A stretch of DNA of 64,000 bases from an uncultured Sphingopyxis sp. (GTDB taxonomy: Bacteria; Pseudomonadota; Alphaproteobacteria; Sphingomonadales; Sphingomonadaceae), in assembly GCF_900078365.1 (NCBI RefSeq), contig NZ_LT598653.1, forward strand, positions 1,984,001 through 2,048,000, written 5' to 3'. The notes beneath the pieces were generated by a model. The model saw only the letters and a list, made by a program, of their open reading frames with translations. It was not told the origin of the DNA and ran no database searches. Of this stretch, positions 14,848-24,558 are shown piece by piece; position 1 is the stretch's first letter; each line of letters opens with the position of its first letter. The position numbers were made by a program, and so were the translations under genes.

Positions 14848-17424
14848 ATGCAATTGGTGATTGTCGAATCGCCCGCCAAGGCGAAGACGATCGAGAAATA
14901 TCTCGGTCGCGATTTCAAGGTGCTGGCATCCTATGGTCATGTCCGCGATCTGCCGCCCAAGGACGGGTCCGTCGATCCCGACGACGGCTTCGCGATGCAG
15001 TGGCAGCTTTATCCCGACAAGGCGAAGCGGCTGAAGGAGATTCAGGACGCCGCGAAGCAGGCCGACCGCCTGATCCTCGCGACCGACCCCGATCGCGAGG
15101 GCGAGGCGATCAGCTGGCATGTGCAGGAATTGCTGCGCAGCAAGAAGGCGCTTCCCGCATCGGTCGACCGCGTGACCTTCAACGCGATCACCAAACAGGC
15201 CGTGACCGACGCCATGGCGCATCCGCGCGCGCTCGACGACGATCTGATCGACGCCTATCGCGCGCGCCGCGCGCTCGACTATCTGGTCGGATTCACCCTG
15301 TCGCCGGTGCTGTGGCGCAAGCTGCCCGGCGCCAAGTCGGCGGGCCGCGTCCAGTCGGTCGCGCTGCGCTTGGTGGTCGAGCGTGAGCGCGAGATCGAGG
15401 CGTTCGTCGCGCAGCAATATTGGTCGGTGACCGGCCTTTTCGAAATGGGCGGCACGCCGTTCAAGGCGCGGCTGTCACGCTGGCGCGGCGACAAGATCGA
15501 GCGGCTGTCGATCACGAGCGAAGCCGATGCGCGCGCCGCCGAAGCCGACGTCAAGGCGGGGCATTTCACGGTCGATGCGGTCGAGACCAAGCCGCTGACG
15601 CGCAACCCGCCGCCGCCGTTCACGACCTCGACATTGCAACAGGAAGCCGCGCGCAAGCTCGGCTTCTCGGCGAGCCACACGATGCGCATCGCGCAGGCGC
15701 TCTACGAGGATGGCGCGATCACTTACATGCGGACCGACGGCGTCCAGATGGACGGCAGCGCGATCAGCGCCGCCCGCAAGGCCATCGCGACGCGATACGA
15801 CGGCGGTTATGTCCCCGACAAGCCGCGGCAGTATCAAACCAAGGCAAAGAATGCGCAGGAAGCGCACGAGGCGATCCGCCCGACCGATTTCGCGAAGGAC
15901 AAGGCCGGCAGCGGCGACCATGCGCGGCTCTACGAGCTGATCTGGAAGCGCGCACTCGCGAGCCAGATGGCGTCGGCGCGGCTCGAGCGCACCAGCGTCG
16001 ACCTGAGCGACGGCACCGGCAAGACGGTGCTACGCGCGACGGGGCAGGTGGTGAAATTCCCGGGCTTTCTCGCGCTCTATGACGAGGGCCGCGACGAGAG
16101 TATTTCCCCCTCCCGGGAGGGGGCCGACGACGAGGACGCGCGTCTGCTGCCCGCGATGGCGAAGGGCGACGCACCCGCCAAGACCGGGGTCGAGGTAGAG
16201 CGCCACGAAACGCAGCCGCCGCCGCGTTATTCGGAAGCGAGCCTCGTCAAGAAGATGGAGGAGCTCGGCATCGGGCGCCCGTCGACCTATGCCTCGATCC
16301 TCCAGGTGCTGAAGGATCGCGCCTATGTGACGGTCGAGAAGAACCGCTTCATTCCCGAAGAAAGCGGACGGTTGCTCACTGCCTTCCTCGAACGCTTCTT
16401 CGAGCGTTATGTCGGCTACGACTTCACCGCGGGGCTCGAGGAGGAACTCGACGATGTCTCGGGCGGCCGCGCGCAGTGGCAGGCGGTGCTCGAACGCTTC
16501 TGGCGCGACTTCAAGCCGCGCACCGGCGAAGTGATGGAGCAGAAGCCGTCGGAGATCACCGCGGCGCTCGACGAGTTCCTCGGCCCCTATCTCTTCCCCG
16601 ACAAGGGCGACGGCAGCGACCCGCGCCTGTGCCCCAATTGCGGCACCGGGCGTCTCGCGCTGCGCGGCGGCAAATTCGGACCGTTCATCGCGTGCAGCAA
16701 TTATCCCGACTGCAAATATACGCGCAAATTCGCGCAGCCGGGCGGCAATGGCGAGGCCGACACGGGGCCGGAGACGCTGGGCACCGATCCCGAAAGCGGG
16801 CTGGAAGTGACCAAGCGCAGCGGGCGTTTCGGCCCCTATGTCCAGCTCGGCGACGGCAAGGAGGCGAAGCGTTCGTCGATCCCGAAGGACATAGCGGTTG
16901 AGGATTTCGACCTCGATTATGCGCTCCGGCTCCTCAGCCTGCCGCGCGAGGTCGGGGTGCATCCCGAAAGCGGCAAGCCGATCATGGCGGGGCTGGGGCG
17001 CTATGGCCCCTATCTGCTTCACGACGGCAAATATGCGAAGCTGACGGGCACCGCCGAAATTTTCGACATCGGCATGAACGCCGCGGTCGTCCGCATCGCC
17101 GAAGCCGCCGCCGGCGGCGGGCGCGGGCGGACCAAGGCCGAGCCGCTCAACACCTTCGGCCCGCACCCGACGAGCGGCGGCGAGATGAAGCTGATGGAAG
17201 GGCGCTTCGGGCCCTATGTCACCGACGGCACGACGAACGCGACACTGCCCAAGACCGCCGACCCCGCGACGCTGACCGCCGAGGAAGCCATCGCGCTGAT
17301 CGATGCGCGCGCGGCAAAAGGGCCCGCGAAGGGTAAGAAGAAGGCGGCGCCGAAGAAGAAGCCCGCAGCGAAGAAGGCGCCTGCTAAAAAGACTCCGGCG
17401 AAGAAGGCGGCATTCAAGGAATAG
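14848..17424 (+). CDS. topA: DNA topoisomerase I
   Basis: A type IA topoisomerase of 858 residues that relaxes negative supercoils. The Toprim domain starts at the N-terminus (VIVESPAKAKTIEKYLG, DPDREGE). The active-site tyrosine is Y293 in ITYMRTD. A C4 zinc-ribbon begins at C595/C598 (CPNCGTG...CSNYPDC). Three Topo C-terminal repeats with RFGPYVQL-like and RYGPYLL-like blocks follow. The last ~35 residues are a Lys/Ala/Pro-rich histone H1-like tail. An 18-bp perfect palindrome within the gene (16106-16123) codes for SPSREG in a variable loop. Confidence 0.97.
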   Translation: MQLVIVESPAKAKTIEKYLGRDFKVLASYGHVRDLPPKDGSVDPDDGFAMQWQLYPDKAKRLKEIQDAAKQADRLILATDPDREGEAISWHVQELLRSKKALPASVDRVTFNAITKQAVTDAMAHPRALDDDLIDAYRARRALDYLVGFTLSPVLWRKLPGAKSAGRVQSVALRLVVEREREIEAFVAQQYWSVTGLFEMGGTPFKARLSRWRGDKIERLSITSEADARAAEADVKAGHFTVDAVETKPLTRNPPPPFTTSTLQQEAARKLGFSASHTMRIAQALYEDGAITYMRTDGVQMDGSAISAARKAIATRYDGGYVPDKPRQYQTKAKNAQEAHEAIRPTDFAKDKAGSGDHARLYELIWKRALASQMASARLERTSVDLSDGTGKTVLRATGQVVKFPGFLALYDEGRDESISPSREGADDEDARLLPAMAKGDAPAKTGVEVERHETQPPPRYSEASLVKKMEELGIGRPSTYASILQVLKDRAYVTVEKNRFIPEESGRLLTAFLERFFERYVGYDFTAGLEEELDDVSGGRAQWQAVLERFWRDFKPRTGEVMEQKPSEITAALDEFLGPYLFPDKGDGSDPRLCPNCGTGRLALRGGKFGPFIACSNYPDCKYTRKFAQPGGNGEADTGPETLGTDPESGLEVTKRSGRFGPYVQLGDGKEAKRSSIPKDIAVEDFDLDYALRLLSLPREVGVHPESGKPIMAGLGRYGPYLLHDGKYAKLTGTAEIFDIGMNAAVVRIAEAAAGGGRGRTKAEPLNTFGPHPTSGGEMKLMEGRFGPYVTDGTTNATLPKTADPATLTAEEAIALIDARAAKGPAKGKKKAAPKKKPAAKKAPAKKTPAKKAAFKE
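16106..16123. repeat. Short palindrome inside topA
   Basis: CCCCCTCCCGGGAGGGGG is a perfect 18-bp palindrome in the coding sequence. It encodes part of a hydrophilic loop (SISPSREGADDEDAR, about residues 418-432). It may be a remnant of the CCTCCC-type repeat seen at 1260. Confidence 0.5.
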
Positions 17425-17431
17425 GAATAGC

Positions 17432-17507
17432 GTCATCCCGGCGAAGGCCGGGATCTCACCCTAACACCATGAAGTAATGGCGAGATACCGGCCTTCGCCG
17501 GGATGAC
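17432..17507. repeat. Palindromic repeat (GTCATCCCGGCGAAGGCCGGGATCTC family)
   Basis: The left arm GTCATCCCGGCGAAGGCCGG and right arm CCGGCCTTCGCCGGGATGAC surround GATCTC.../GAGATA inner segments. It begins 8 bp after the topA stop. A decayed single arm is at 18693-18717. Confidence 0.85.
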
Positions 17508-17552
17508 GATCCTTTTTTGGCATGGTATGGCGACGTATCGGGAGGTTCTTCG

Positions 17553-18677
17553 ATGCGCCATTTCCTTGCCGTGATCCTGCTCGCCATTTTGTCCGTTCCT
17601 TCCCTGCCCGCTGCGGCCCAGCCTTTGCGTCACCTGATTTCCGCCCAGCCGATGACCGACACGCCGCCCGGCACGCAGGCGTGGCGCATCCAATATTGGA
17701 CGACGAACGGCAGCGGCCAGCGCCTCGCGGTCACCGGCATCGTCGGCGCGCCGATGGAGGCAATCCCGCCGCGCCCGCGCCGCGTCATCGCGTGGACACA
17801 CGGCGCATGGGGTGTCGCCGAGAAATGCGCTCCATCGCTCAGTCCCAATTTCTTCGAATATTCGGCGGGAATGGATGCCGTTCGCTCGGGCTATGTCGTC
17901 GTTGCGCCCGATTATATCGGTCTCGCCAGCCCAACGATGCACCCGTTCCTCGTCGGTCCGGACACCGCCAACGCGGTGCTCGACGCCGTCCGCGCGGCGC
18001 GGGAAATCCCGGGCGCAGCGGCGGGAAGCAGCTTCGCCGTCTGGGGCGAATCGCAAGGCGGCCATGCCGCACTATGGACCGCCACCGCCGCGCGCTCCTA
18101 TGCCCCCGACCTGACGCTCGTCGGAACCGCCGCTGCGGCGCCGCCGACCGACCTCGCCGCGAACCTCGCTCAAGGCAGCGACAAGAACGCCCGCGCGCTG
18201 CTCCTGTCCTTCGCGCTGCATAGCTGGTCGACGCTCTACGGCTTTTCGATGGACGGCATCACGGGCCGCACCAATCAGGGGATCATCAACCGGCTGGCGC
18301 AGAATAATTGCGTCGCCTTCAACAAAAAACCGAAACTCGGCACGATCCTCGGCATCCTCACCATCGGGCGGGCAACGAAGGACAAGGATATCGCGAGGAT
18401 CGAGCCCTTCGGATCGTTCGCACGCGCCAACAGCGTCGATCCAGCGCGCGTGCCGGGCCCGCTGCTGATCGCGCAGAGCCGCAAGGACACGATCGTCGCG
18501 CCCGCGGTGACGCGCAAGTTCGCGAAGGTCGTGTGCCGGCGCGGCACGCCGCTGCGCTGGATCGACATGACCGGTGGGCATGGCACGAGCGCGAAGGACA
18601 GCGCGCAGGAAACGATCGGCTGGATCAGCGCGCGCTTCGACGGCAACCCGCCGCCGAATGATTGCCGGCGGATTTAA
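17553..18677 (+). CDS. Secreted alpha/beta hydrolase (secretory lipase-like)
   Basis: A 374-residue protein starting at 17553, preceded by GGGAGG. The signal peptide ends near LPAAAQ. The nucleophile is S167 in WGESQGG, a GxSxG elbow. The later Asp in SRKDTIV and His in GGHGTS form a plausible triad. The overall pattern (HGAWGVAEKCAPS, VVAPDYIGL) resembles LIP-type secretory lipases and related esterases. It is expected in the periplasm or outside the cell. Substrate is unknown. Confidence 0.82.
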   Translation: MRHFLAVILLAILSVPSLPAAAQPLRHLISAQPMTDTPPGTQAWRIQYWTTNGSGQRLAVTGIVGAPMEAIPPRPRRVIAWTHGAWGVAEKCAPSLSPNFFEYSAGMDAVRSGYVVVAPDYIGLASPTMHPFLVGPDTANAVLDAVRAAREIPGAAAGSSFAVWGESQGGHAALWTATAARSYAPDLTLVGTAAAAPPTDLAANLAQGSDKNARALLLSFALHSWSTLYGFSMDGITGRTNQGIINRLAQNNCVAFNKKPKLGTILGILTIGRATKDKDIARIEPFGSFARANSVDPARVPGPLLIAQSRKDTIVAPAVTRKFAKVVCRRGTPLRWIDMTGGHGTSAKDSAQETIGWISARFDGNPPPNDCRRI

Positions 18678-18756
18678 GCCCGCCATTGAATCGTCTCCCG
18701 GCGAAGGCCAGGATGACATGAAGGAAGCGATGTTTTCAACCTGACCCGACAGAGGC

Positions 18757-19650
18757 TCAATCCACCCAGTCGAGCCCCATGTCGCGATAGACGCCGCGGT
18801 CTTCGTCCCAATTTTCCTTGACCTTGACGTGCAGGAACAGGTGGACCTTGCGGCCCATCAGTTCGGCGAGTTCGGCCCGCGCGCGGGCGCCGATTTCCTT
18901 GATGCGGGCGCCGCCCTTGCCGAGCACGATCGCGCGCTGGTTGTCGCGCGCGACGAAGATCTGCTGATGGATTTCGGCGCTGCCGTCGGGGCGCGTCTTG
19001 AACAATTCGGTCTCGACCGTCGACTGATAGGGCAGCTCTTCGTGGAGCTGGCGATAGAGCTGCTCGCGGGTGATTTCGGCGGCGAGCATGCGCTCGGGCG
19101 CGTCGCTGACCTCGTCCTCGGGGAAGTGCCACGGCCCCTCGGGCATCAGCTTGGCAAGATGCGCCTTGAGTTCGGGCACACCGTCGCCGCTGCTCGCCGA
19201 GATGAAGAAGGTCTCGTCGAACGCGACCTTGCCGTTCAGCTCGGTGGCGATCGTGAGCAGCTTGTCCTTCCTGGTCAGATCGACCTTGTTGAGGATCAGA
19301 TATTTCTTCTCGGGCCGGTTCGCGATTCCTTCGAGCACGCGCTCGACGCGGCCCGTCAGTTTCGCCGCGGCATCGATCATCACGAGAATCGCCTCGGCTT
19401 CCTCGAGGCTGCCCCAGGCGGCGGCCACCATCGCGCGGTCGAGCCGGCGCGTGGGGGCAAAGATGCCGGGCGTGTCGATCAGGATGATCTGCGTCTCGCC
19501 CTCCATAGCGACCCCCATCAGGCGCGTGCGCGTCGTCTGCGCCTTCGGGCTGACGATCGCGACCTTCTGACCGACGAGCGCGTTGACGAGGGTCGATTTG
19601 CCCGCATTGGGGGCGCCGACGACGGCGACGAAACCGCAATGCTGAGTCAT
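18757..19650 (-). CDS. era: GTPase Era
   Basis: A 297-residue ribosome-assembly GTPase that binds the 3' end of 16S rRNA. The P-loop GAPNAGKS is at 12-19; G3 DTPGIF and G4 NKVD follow. The C-terminal third is the KH domain (VARDNQRAIVLGKGGARIKEIG-type block, with the loop GKGGARIK). The ATG overlaps the rnc stop (ATGA). lepB-rnc-era is a conserved operon order. Confidence 0.97.
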   Translation of the reverse strand: MTQHCGFVAVVGAPNAGKSTLVNALVGQKVAIVSPKAQTTRTRLMGVAMEGETQIILIDTPGIFAPTRRLDRAMVAAAWGSLEEAEAILVMIDAAAKLTGRVERVLEGIANRPEKKYLILNKVDLTRKDKLLTIATELNGKVAFDETFFISASSGDGVPELKAHLAKLMPEGPWHFPEDEVSDAPERMLAAEITREQLYRQLHEELPYQSTVETELFKTRPDGSAEIHQQIFVARDNQRAIVLGKGGARIKEIGARARAELAELMGRKVHLFLHVKVKENWDEDRGVYRDMGLDWVD

Positions 19651-20327
19651 TTTTTCATTCCTTCGAGTTCGGCAAGCAGAGCTGCCGCCGCGGCCTTCTC
19701 CGCCGCCTGTTTGCTGGCGCCCTCGGCTTCGGCGCGCGCGAGCTTGCCAACGCGCACCGCGACGCGGAAGCGCGGCGCATGGTCGGGGCCCTCGCGCGAC
19801 ACGATCTCATATTCGGGCGGGCGGCGCTTGCGCGCAAGCGCCCATTCCTGGAGCGCCGCCTTGGGATGCTTGGGCGCCGCCTGCTGCCCGTCGATCATCT
19901 CGTTCCAGTAGGTCAGAATGAATCGCCGAGCCGCTTCCGCACCCTTGTCGAGATAGAGCGCGCCGATCAGCGCCTCGATCGCGTCGGCGGCGATATTGTC
20001 GCTGTAGCGGCCGCCGTCGTTGCGCGCCTGCGCGCCGAAACGGATCAGCGCGGTGAGGTCGAGCTTTTGCGCGATCGTGGCGCAGGTCGCGCCCGAGGCG
20101 AGCACATGCAGCCGCGACGACATCTCGCCCTCGCTCGCCGCGGGAAAGCGCGTGTAGAGTTCGGACGCGATGACGAGGCCGAGAACGCGATCGCCGAGGA
20201 ACTCGAGCCGCTGATAATCGGCGCGCCCGGTGCTGCCATGCGTCAGCGCGAGGTCGTAGAGCGCGATATCATCCGGAGTGCAGCCGATAATGTCGGCGAG
20301 AGCCCCGGTGTCGAGAATATCGCTCAA
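19647..20327 (-). CDS. rnc: Ribonuclease III
   Basis: A 226-residue double-strand-specific endoribonuclease. The signature LEFLGDRVLG is at 41-50 and the dsRNA-binding domain covers about 155-225 (HPKAALQEWALARKRRPPEY-like start). The start is inferred as TTG at 20327, which overlaps the lepB stop as TTGA. No in-frame ATG fits the family N-terminus, and reading further upstream runs into lepB. It overlaps era by 4 bp. Confidence 0.95.
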   Translation of the reverse strand: MSDILDTGALADIIGCTPDDIALYDLALTHGSTGRADYQRLEFLGDRVLGLVIASELYTRFPAASEGEMSSRLHVLASGATCATIAQKLDLTALIRFGAQARNDGGRYSDNIAADAIEALIGALYLDKGAEAARRFILTYWNEMIDGQQAAPKHPKAALQEWALARKRRPPEYEIVSREGPDHAPRFRVAVRVGKLARAEAEGASKQAAEKAAAAALLAELEGMKK

Positions 20328-21217
20328 AAACCGTCCCCGATGCGTTCCCAGCGCGCGGCGGTGAACCAGCTGATCGGGTTGATCCAGCTCGCCGATCCGT
20401 CGGTCGAAAACATGCCGACGAGCGCGTGGCCGACCAGATTTTCTTCGGGAACGAGGCCGATGCCCTGGTTCTCCACCGCGGGGAAGCGGCTGTCGGCGCT
20501 GCGGTCGCGGTTGTCGCCCATCAGGAACATATGCCCCTCGGGCACGACGATGAGCGGGGTGTTGTCCTCGGCGATCGTCGTGATGTCGAGGATCGCATAG
20601 CTTTTGCCGCTGGGCAGCGTTTCGCGGAACTGCTTGTAGCGGCACTGGCGCGTCCCGTCGGCTGCGACTTCCTCGAACTCGGGGGCGTAGCAGGGCAGGG
20701 TGCCCGTCGCGCGCGACGCCTCGATCATGTTCGGGGTCACGGGGATGACGAAGTCGGGCATCGCTTCGCGCTTGAGCGGCTTGCCGTTGAGCCAGACGAT
20801 GCCGCCCTTCACCTGCACGCTGTCGCCCGGCAGGCCGATCACGCGCTTGATATAATCATTGTCGTTGACCGGCGGCGCCTTGAACACGACGACGTCGCCG
20901 CGCTCGGGGGTGCGCGGGAAAATGCGGCCCGGGATCAGCGGCGCGCTGAACGGCAGGCTGAATTTCGAATAGCCATAAGCCATCTTGTTCACGAGCAGAT
21001 AGTCGCCGATCAGAAGGCGCGGCTGCATCGATTCCGACGGGATGTTGAAGGGCGACAGGAAAAAGCTGCGGAAGATCAGCACCGCGATCGCGAGCAGCGC
21101 GAGGAAGCGGACGGTATCGACCGCCTCTTCCTTGGCGGATACCGGCGCGGGAGTCGGGGCGGGCGGCGTCGGTCCGGCGGGAGGCGTCACATCGGCGGTA
21201 AAGCTGGCATTGGTCAT
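20324..21217 (-). CDS. lepB: Signal peptidase I
   Basis: A 297-residue inner-membrane serine/lysine peptidase that cleaves Sec and Tat signal peptides. One transmembrane segment (about 37-55) follows a Pro/Ala-rich cytoplasmic head. The catalytic serine is S63 in PSESMQP and the lysine is K124 in YIKRVIGLPGD. The C-terminal GDNRDRSADSR box is intact. The start at 21217 fits the family; a longer frame to 21397 runs into a palindromic repeat. Confidence 0.96.
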   Translation of the reverse strand: MTNASFTADVTPPAGPTPPAPTPAPVSAKEEAVDTVRFLALLAIAVLIFRSFFLSPFNIPSESMQPRLLIGDYLLVNKMAYGYSKFSLPFSAPLIPGRIFPRTPERGDVVVFKAPPVNDNDYIKRVIGLPGDSVQVKGGIVWLNGKPLKREAMPDFVIPVTPNMIEASRATGTLPCYAPEFEEVAADGTRQCRYKQFRETLPSGKSYAILDITTIAEDNTPLIVVPEGHMFLMGDNRDRSADSRFPAVENQGIGLVPEENLVGHALVGMFSTDGSASWINPISWFTAARWERIGDGF

Positions 21218-21330
21218 GCTGCGGCCTTGGCGATGAATAGGTTGCCACGTCAAGCGAATATCGGCGGACGCCACTGGCGCCGTGCGGGCGGCGGGCTTAG
21301 AGAAGAGCCGACATCTCATCGCCGTTCGCA

Positions 21331-21394
21331 TCGAGCGAAGTCGAGATGCCCGTCGGCGTGGCGCAAGGCCAGCGGGTGTCTCGACTTCGCTCGA
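21331..21394. repeat. Inverted repeat between lepB and pgi
   Basis: TCGAGCGAAGTCGAGA (21331-21346) and its exact complement TCTCGACTTCGCTCGA (21379-21394) form a 16-bp perfect inverted repeat with a 32-bp spacer. It lies in the space between divergent genes. Confidence 0.75.
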
Positions 21395-21420
21395 CACGAG
21401 CGGAAATCAAGGGAACCTCT

Positions 21421-22926
21421 ATGACAACCGCATCCGAAGCCTGGCAGGCCCTTTCCAGCTGGCAGCCGCAGAAACTGACCGACCTGATCGCCGCCGATCC
21501 CGAAGCGCGGCTCCAGGCGCTGGTGCGCAACGTCGCCGACATCCGCTTCGACTTCGCCAAGACGCATCTCGACAGCTCGGCGATCGCCATCCTCTCTGGC
21601 CTTGCCACAGCGCAGGATTTTGCGGGCCGGCGCAAGACGCTCTTTTCGGGCGGCATCGCCAATCCGACCGAGGGCCGCGCCGCCGAGCACAGCGCCGAGC
21701 GCGGCGACGGCGCGCCGGAATCGGTCCATGTCGCGCAGGCGCTGCATCAGCGGATGCGGATGATGATCGACGCGATCGAGGCGGGCGCGTTCGGCGAGAT
21801 CCGGCACCTGCTCCACATCGGCATCGGCGGATCGGCGCTCGGCCCCGACCTGCTCGTCGATGCGCTCGGCCGTCACAGCGACCGCTATGACGTCGCGGTG
21901 GTGTCGAACGTCGACGGCGCGGCGCTCGACGAAGCCTTCGCCAAGTTCAGCCCCGAGCATACGCTTGTCGCGGTCGCGTCGAAGACCTTCACCACCACCG
22001 AGACCTTGCTCAACGCCAATTCGGCGCTGCAATGGCTCGACGAGGCGGGGGTCGAGGACCCGGTCGGCCGCTTCATCGCGCTCACCGCCAAGCCCGAGCG
22101 CGCGATGGAATGGGGGATCGACGAAACGCGCATCCTGCCGTTCAGCGAAACCGTCGGCGGCCGCTATTCGCTCTGGTCGTCGATCGGATTCCCTGCGGCG
22201 CTCGCGCTTGGCTGGGATGCTTTCGCCGACCTGCTCGAAGGCGCCGCCGAAATGGACCGGCATTTCCGCCTCGCCGAGGGTGCCGACAATATCTGCCTGC
22301 TCGCGGCCTTCGCCGATCAGGTCTACGCCAACCGCCTCGGCTGTCAGACGCGCGCGGTCTTCGCCTATGACGAGCGGCTGCGGCTGCTTCCCGACTATCT
22401 CCAGCAGCTCGAAATGGAATCGAACGGCAAGTCGGTGAGCTTCACCGGCGAGGCGGTCGCGCAGCAGACCGCGCCGATCACCTGGGGCGGCGTCGGCACC
22501 GATGCGCAGCATGCGGTGTTCCAGCTGCTTCATCAGGGCACGCATCTGACTCCGGTCGAGTTCGTCGTCGCGCGCGAGCCCGACCATCTGCTCGACGACG
22601 CGCATCACGAAACGCTCGTCGCCAACTGCATCGCGCAGGGCGCGGCGCTGATGACGGGCCGCGCAAGCGAGGATGGCGCGCGCAACTATCCGGGCGACCG
22701 CCCCTCGACGACGATCCTGCTCGACCAGGTCAGCCCACGCAGTCTCGGCGCGCTCATCGCTTTCTACGAGCATCGCGTCTTCGTCAACGCTGTGCTCCTC
22801 GGCATCAACCCGTTCGACCAGTTCGGCGTCGAGCTGGGCAAGGAGATGGCGAAAGGCCTCGCCGAAGGCACCGTCGAATTCGACGCCGCGACGCAGGCGC
22901 TGATGCAGGCGGCGCTGGGGGAGTAG
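21421..22926 (+). CDS. pgi: Glucose-6-phosphate isomerase
   Basis: A 501-residue enzyme that interconverts glucose 6-phosphate and fructose 6-phosphate. Conserved segments are GIGGSALGPDLL, VASKTFTTTETL and GRYSLWSSIGF, with the late NPFDQFGVELGKEMAK. ATG at 21421 matches the family N-terminus; upstream frame extends only through repeat DNA. Sphingomonads use it mainly in gluconeogenesis and with the Entner-Doudoroff pathway (inference). Confidence 0.97.
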   Translation: MTTASEAWQALSSWQPQKLTDLIAADPEARLQALVRNVADIRFDFAKTHLDSSAIAILSGLATAQDFAGRRKTLFSGGIANPTEGRAAEHSAERGDGAPESVHVAQALHQRMRMMIDAIEAGAFGEIRHLLHIGIGGSALGPDLLVDALGRHSDRYDVAVVSNVDGAALDEAFAKFSPEHTLVAVASKTFTTTETLLNANSALQWLDEAGVEDPVGRFIALTAKPERAMEWGIDETRILPFSETVGGRYSLWSSIGFPAALALGWDAFADLLEGAAEMDRHFRLAEGADNICLLAAFADQVYANRLGCQTRAVFAYDERLRLLPDYLQQLEMESNGKSVSFTGEAVAQQTAPITWGGVGTDAQHAVFQLLHQGTHLTPVEFVVAREPDHLLDDAHHETLVANCIAQGAALMTGRASEDGARNYPGDRPSTTILLDQVSPRSLGALIAFYEHRVFVNAVLLGINPFDQFGVELGKEMAKGLAEGTVEFDAATQALMQAALGE

Positions 22927-22934
22927 CAACCTCC

Positions 22935-23016
22935 GTCATTGCGAGGAGCCGAAGGCGACGCGGCAATCCAGAGTGGCGCAAACCGCTCTGGATTGCTTCG
23001 CTACGCTCGCAATGAC
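22935..23016. repeat. Palindromic repeat (GTCATTGCGAG...CTCGCAATGAC family)
   Basis: The arms GTCATTGCGAGGAGCCGAAG / CGCTACGCTCGCAATGAC surround an inner AATCCAGAG / CTCTGGATT stem. It starts 9 bp after the pgi stop. The second copy is at 51664-51745. Confidence 0.85.
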
Positions 23017-23102
23017 GAACGCGATGATAGTGACCGCAAAATTCGGTTGGCAAGGCGGTGCCGCCCACCCACATAGGCATAGTTAACCAGCAGGGACTTC
23101 TC

Positions 23103-24449
23103 ATGAGCGATTTCGACTATGATCTCTTCGTCATCGGCGCCGGTTCGGGCGGCGTTCGCGCCTCGCGCATCGCCGCCTCGCACGGCGCGCGCGTCGCGGT
23201 GGCGGAGGAATATCGGGTCGGGGGCACCTGCGTCATCCGCGGCTGCGTGCCCAAGAAACTGCTCGTCTACGGCGCCCATTTCGCCGAGGACATCCACGAC
23301 GCGCGCAAGTTCGGCTGGGACGTACCCGACTGCAAGTTCGACTGGCCGGTGCTCCGCGACAATGTGCTCGCCGAGGTCGACCGGCTCGAGAGCCTCTATG
23401 GTCAGACGCTCGACAACCACAAGGTCACGGTGCTCAAGACGCGCGCGACCGTAGCCGGTCCGCAGAAAGTGCGCCTCGCCGACGGGACCGAAGTCACCGC
23501 CGAACGCATCCTGATCGCCACCGGCGGCTGGCCGCACGTTCCCGAGTTTCCGGGCAGCGAACATGCGATCACCTCGAACGAGGTCTTTCACTTGGATGCG
23601 CTGCCGAAGCGGATCATCATCGCGGGTGGCGGTTATATCGCCAACGAATTCGCGGGCATCTTCAACGAATTCGGCAGCAAGGTGACGATCGACAATCGCG
23701 GCGACGCCATCCTGCGCGGCTATGACGAACAGATCCGCGACCGGCTGCTCCAGATTTCGATGACCAAGGGCATCGATTTCAAGTTCAACGCGCCTTTCCA
23801 GTCGATCGACAAGAAGGACGACGGGACGCTCATCGTCCATCTCGAGGGCTGCGATCCGATCGAGGCCGACGCCGTGCTAATGGCGACCGGGCGCACTCCG
23901 AACACCAAGGGCCTAGGGCTCGAAGAGGCCGGGGTCGAACTCGACGACAAGGGCGCGGTCAAGGTCGACGAGAAAAACCAGTCGTCGGTGCCGAGCATCT
24001 TTGCGGTCGGCGACGTCACCGATCGTATCCAGCTCACGCCTGTCGCGATCCGCGAAGGGCAGGCCTTCGCCGACAGCTTCTACGGCGAAAAGCCGACCGT
24101 GGTGGATTATAGCAACGTCCCGAGCGCGGTGTTCAGTCACCCGCCGATCGGCGCCGTCGGCATGACCGAGGCCGAGGCGCGCAACAAGCTCGGCTCGATC
24201 CGCGTCTACACCAGCGATTTTCGCGCGATGAAGAATGTGCTCGCGGGGCGCAACGAGCGTGCGCTTTACAAGATGATCGTCAACGCCGCGACCGACCAGG
24301 TCGTCGGCCTGCACATGATCGGCCCCGACGCGCCCGAAATCCTGCAGGCGGCGGCGGTCGCGGTGAAGGCGGGGCTCACCAAGGCCGATTTCGACGCGAC
24401 GGTCGCGCTGCATCCCAGCATGGCCGAGGAACTGGTGCTGCTGAAGTAG
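23103..24449 (+). CDS. gor: Glutathione-disulfide reductase
   Basis: A 448-residue FAD/NADPH flavoprotein that keeps glutathione reduced. The FAD motif GAGSGG is at 12-17 and the redox disulfide is C43/C48 in GGTCVIRGCVPKK, the glutathione-reductase form of this signature. The C-terminal dimer-interface motif ends LHPSMAEEL, with the catalytic His. The start at 23103 has AGGGAC upstream. Confidence 0.95.
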   Translation: MSDFDYDLFVIGAGSGGVRASRIAASHGARVAVAEEYRVGGTCVIRGCVPKKLLVYGAHFAEDIHDARKFGWDVPDCKFDWPVLRDNVLAEVDRLESLYGQTLDNHKVTVLKTRATVAGPQKVRLADGTEVTAERILIATGGWPHVPEFPGSEHAITSNEVFHLDALPKRIIIAGGGYIANEFAGIFNEFGSKVTIDNRGDAILRGYDEQIRDRLLQISMTKGIDFKFNAPFQSIDKKDDGTLIVHLEGCDPIEADAVLMATGRTPNTKGLGLEEAGVELDDKGAVKVDEKNQSSVPSIFAVGDVTDRIQLTPVAIREGQAFADSFYGEKPTVVDYSNVPSAVFSHPPIGAVGMTEAEARNKLGSIRVYTSDFRAMKNVLAGRNERALYKMIVNAATDQVVGLHMIGPDAPEILQAAAVAVKAGLTKADFDATVALHPSMAEELVLLK

Positions 24450-24456
24450 CGGGCCC

Positions 24457-24545
24457 GTCGCCCCCGCGAAGGCGGGGGCCGCCGGAAGTTTACGCTTTCA
24501 TCGTCGGGCAAGGCCGACAGCGGCCCCCGCCTTCGCGGGGGCGAC
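24457..24545. repeat. Palindromic repeat (GTCGCCCCCGCGAAGGCGGGGG family)
   Basis: Near-identical arms to the copies at 11744 and 57686, closing with GCGGGGGCGAC. It fills the space between convergent gor and the PccR-like regulator and may terminate both. Confidence 0.85.
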
Positions 24546-24558
24546 GGCCATCTATCTA

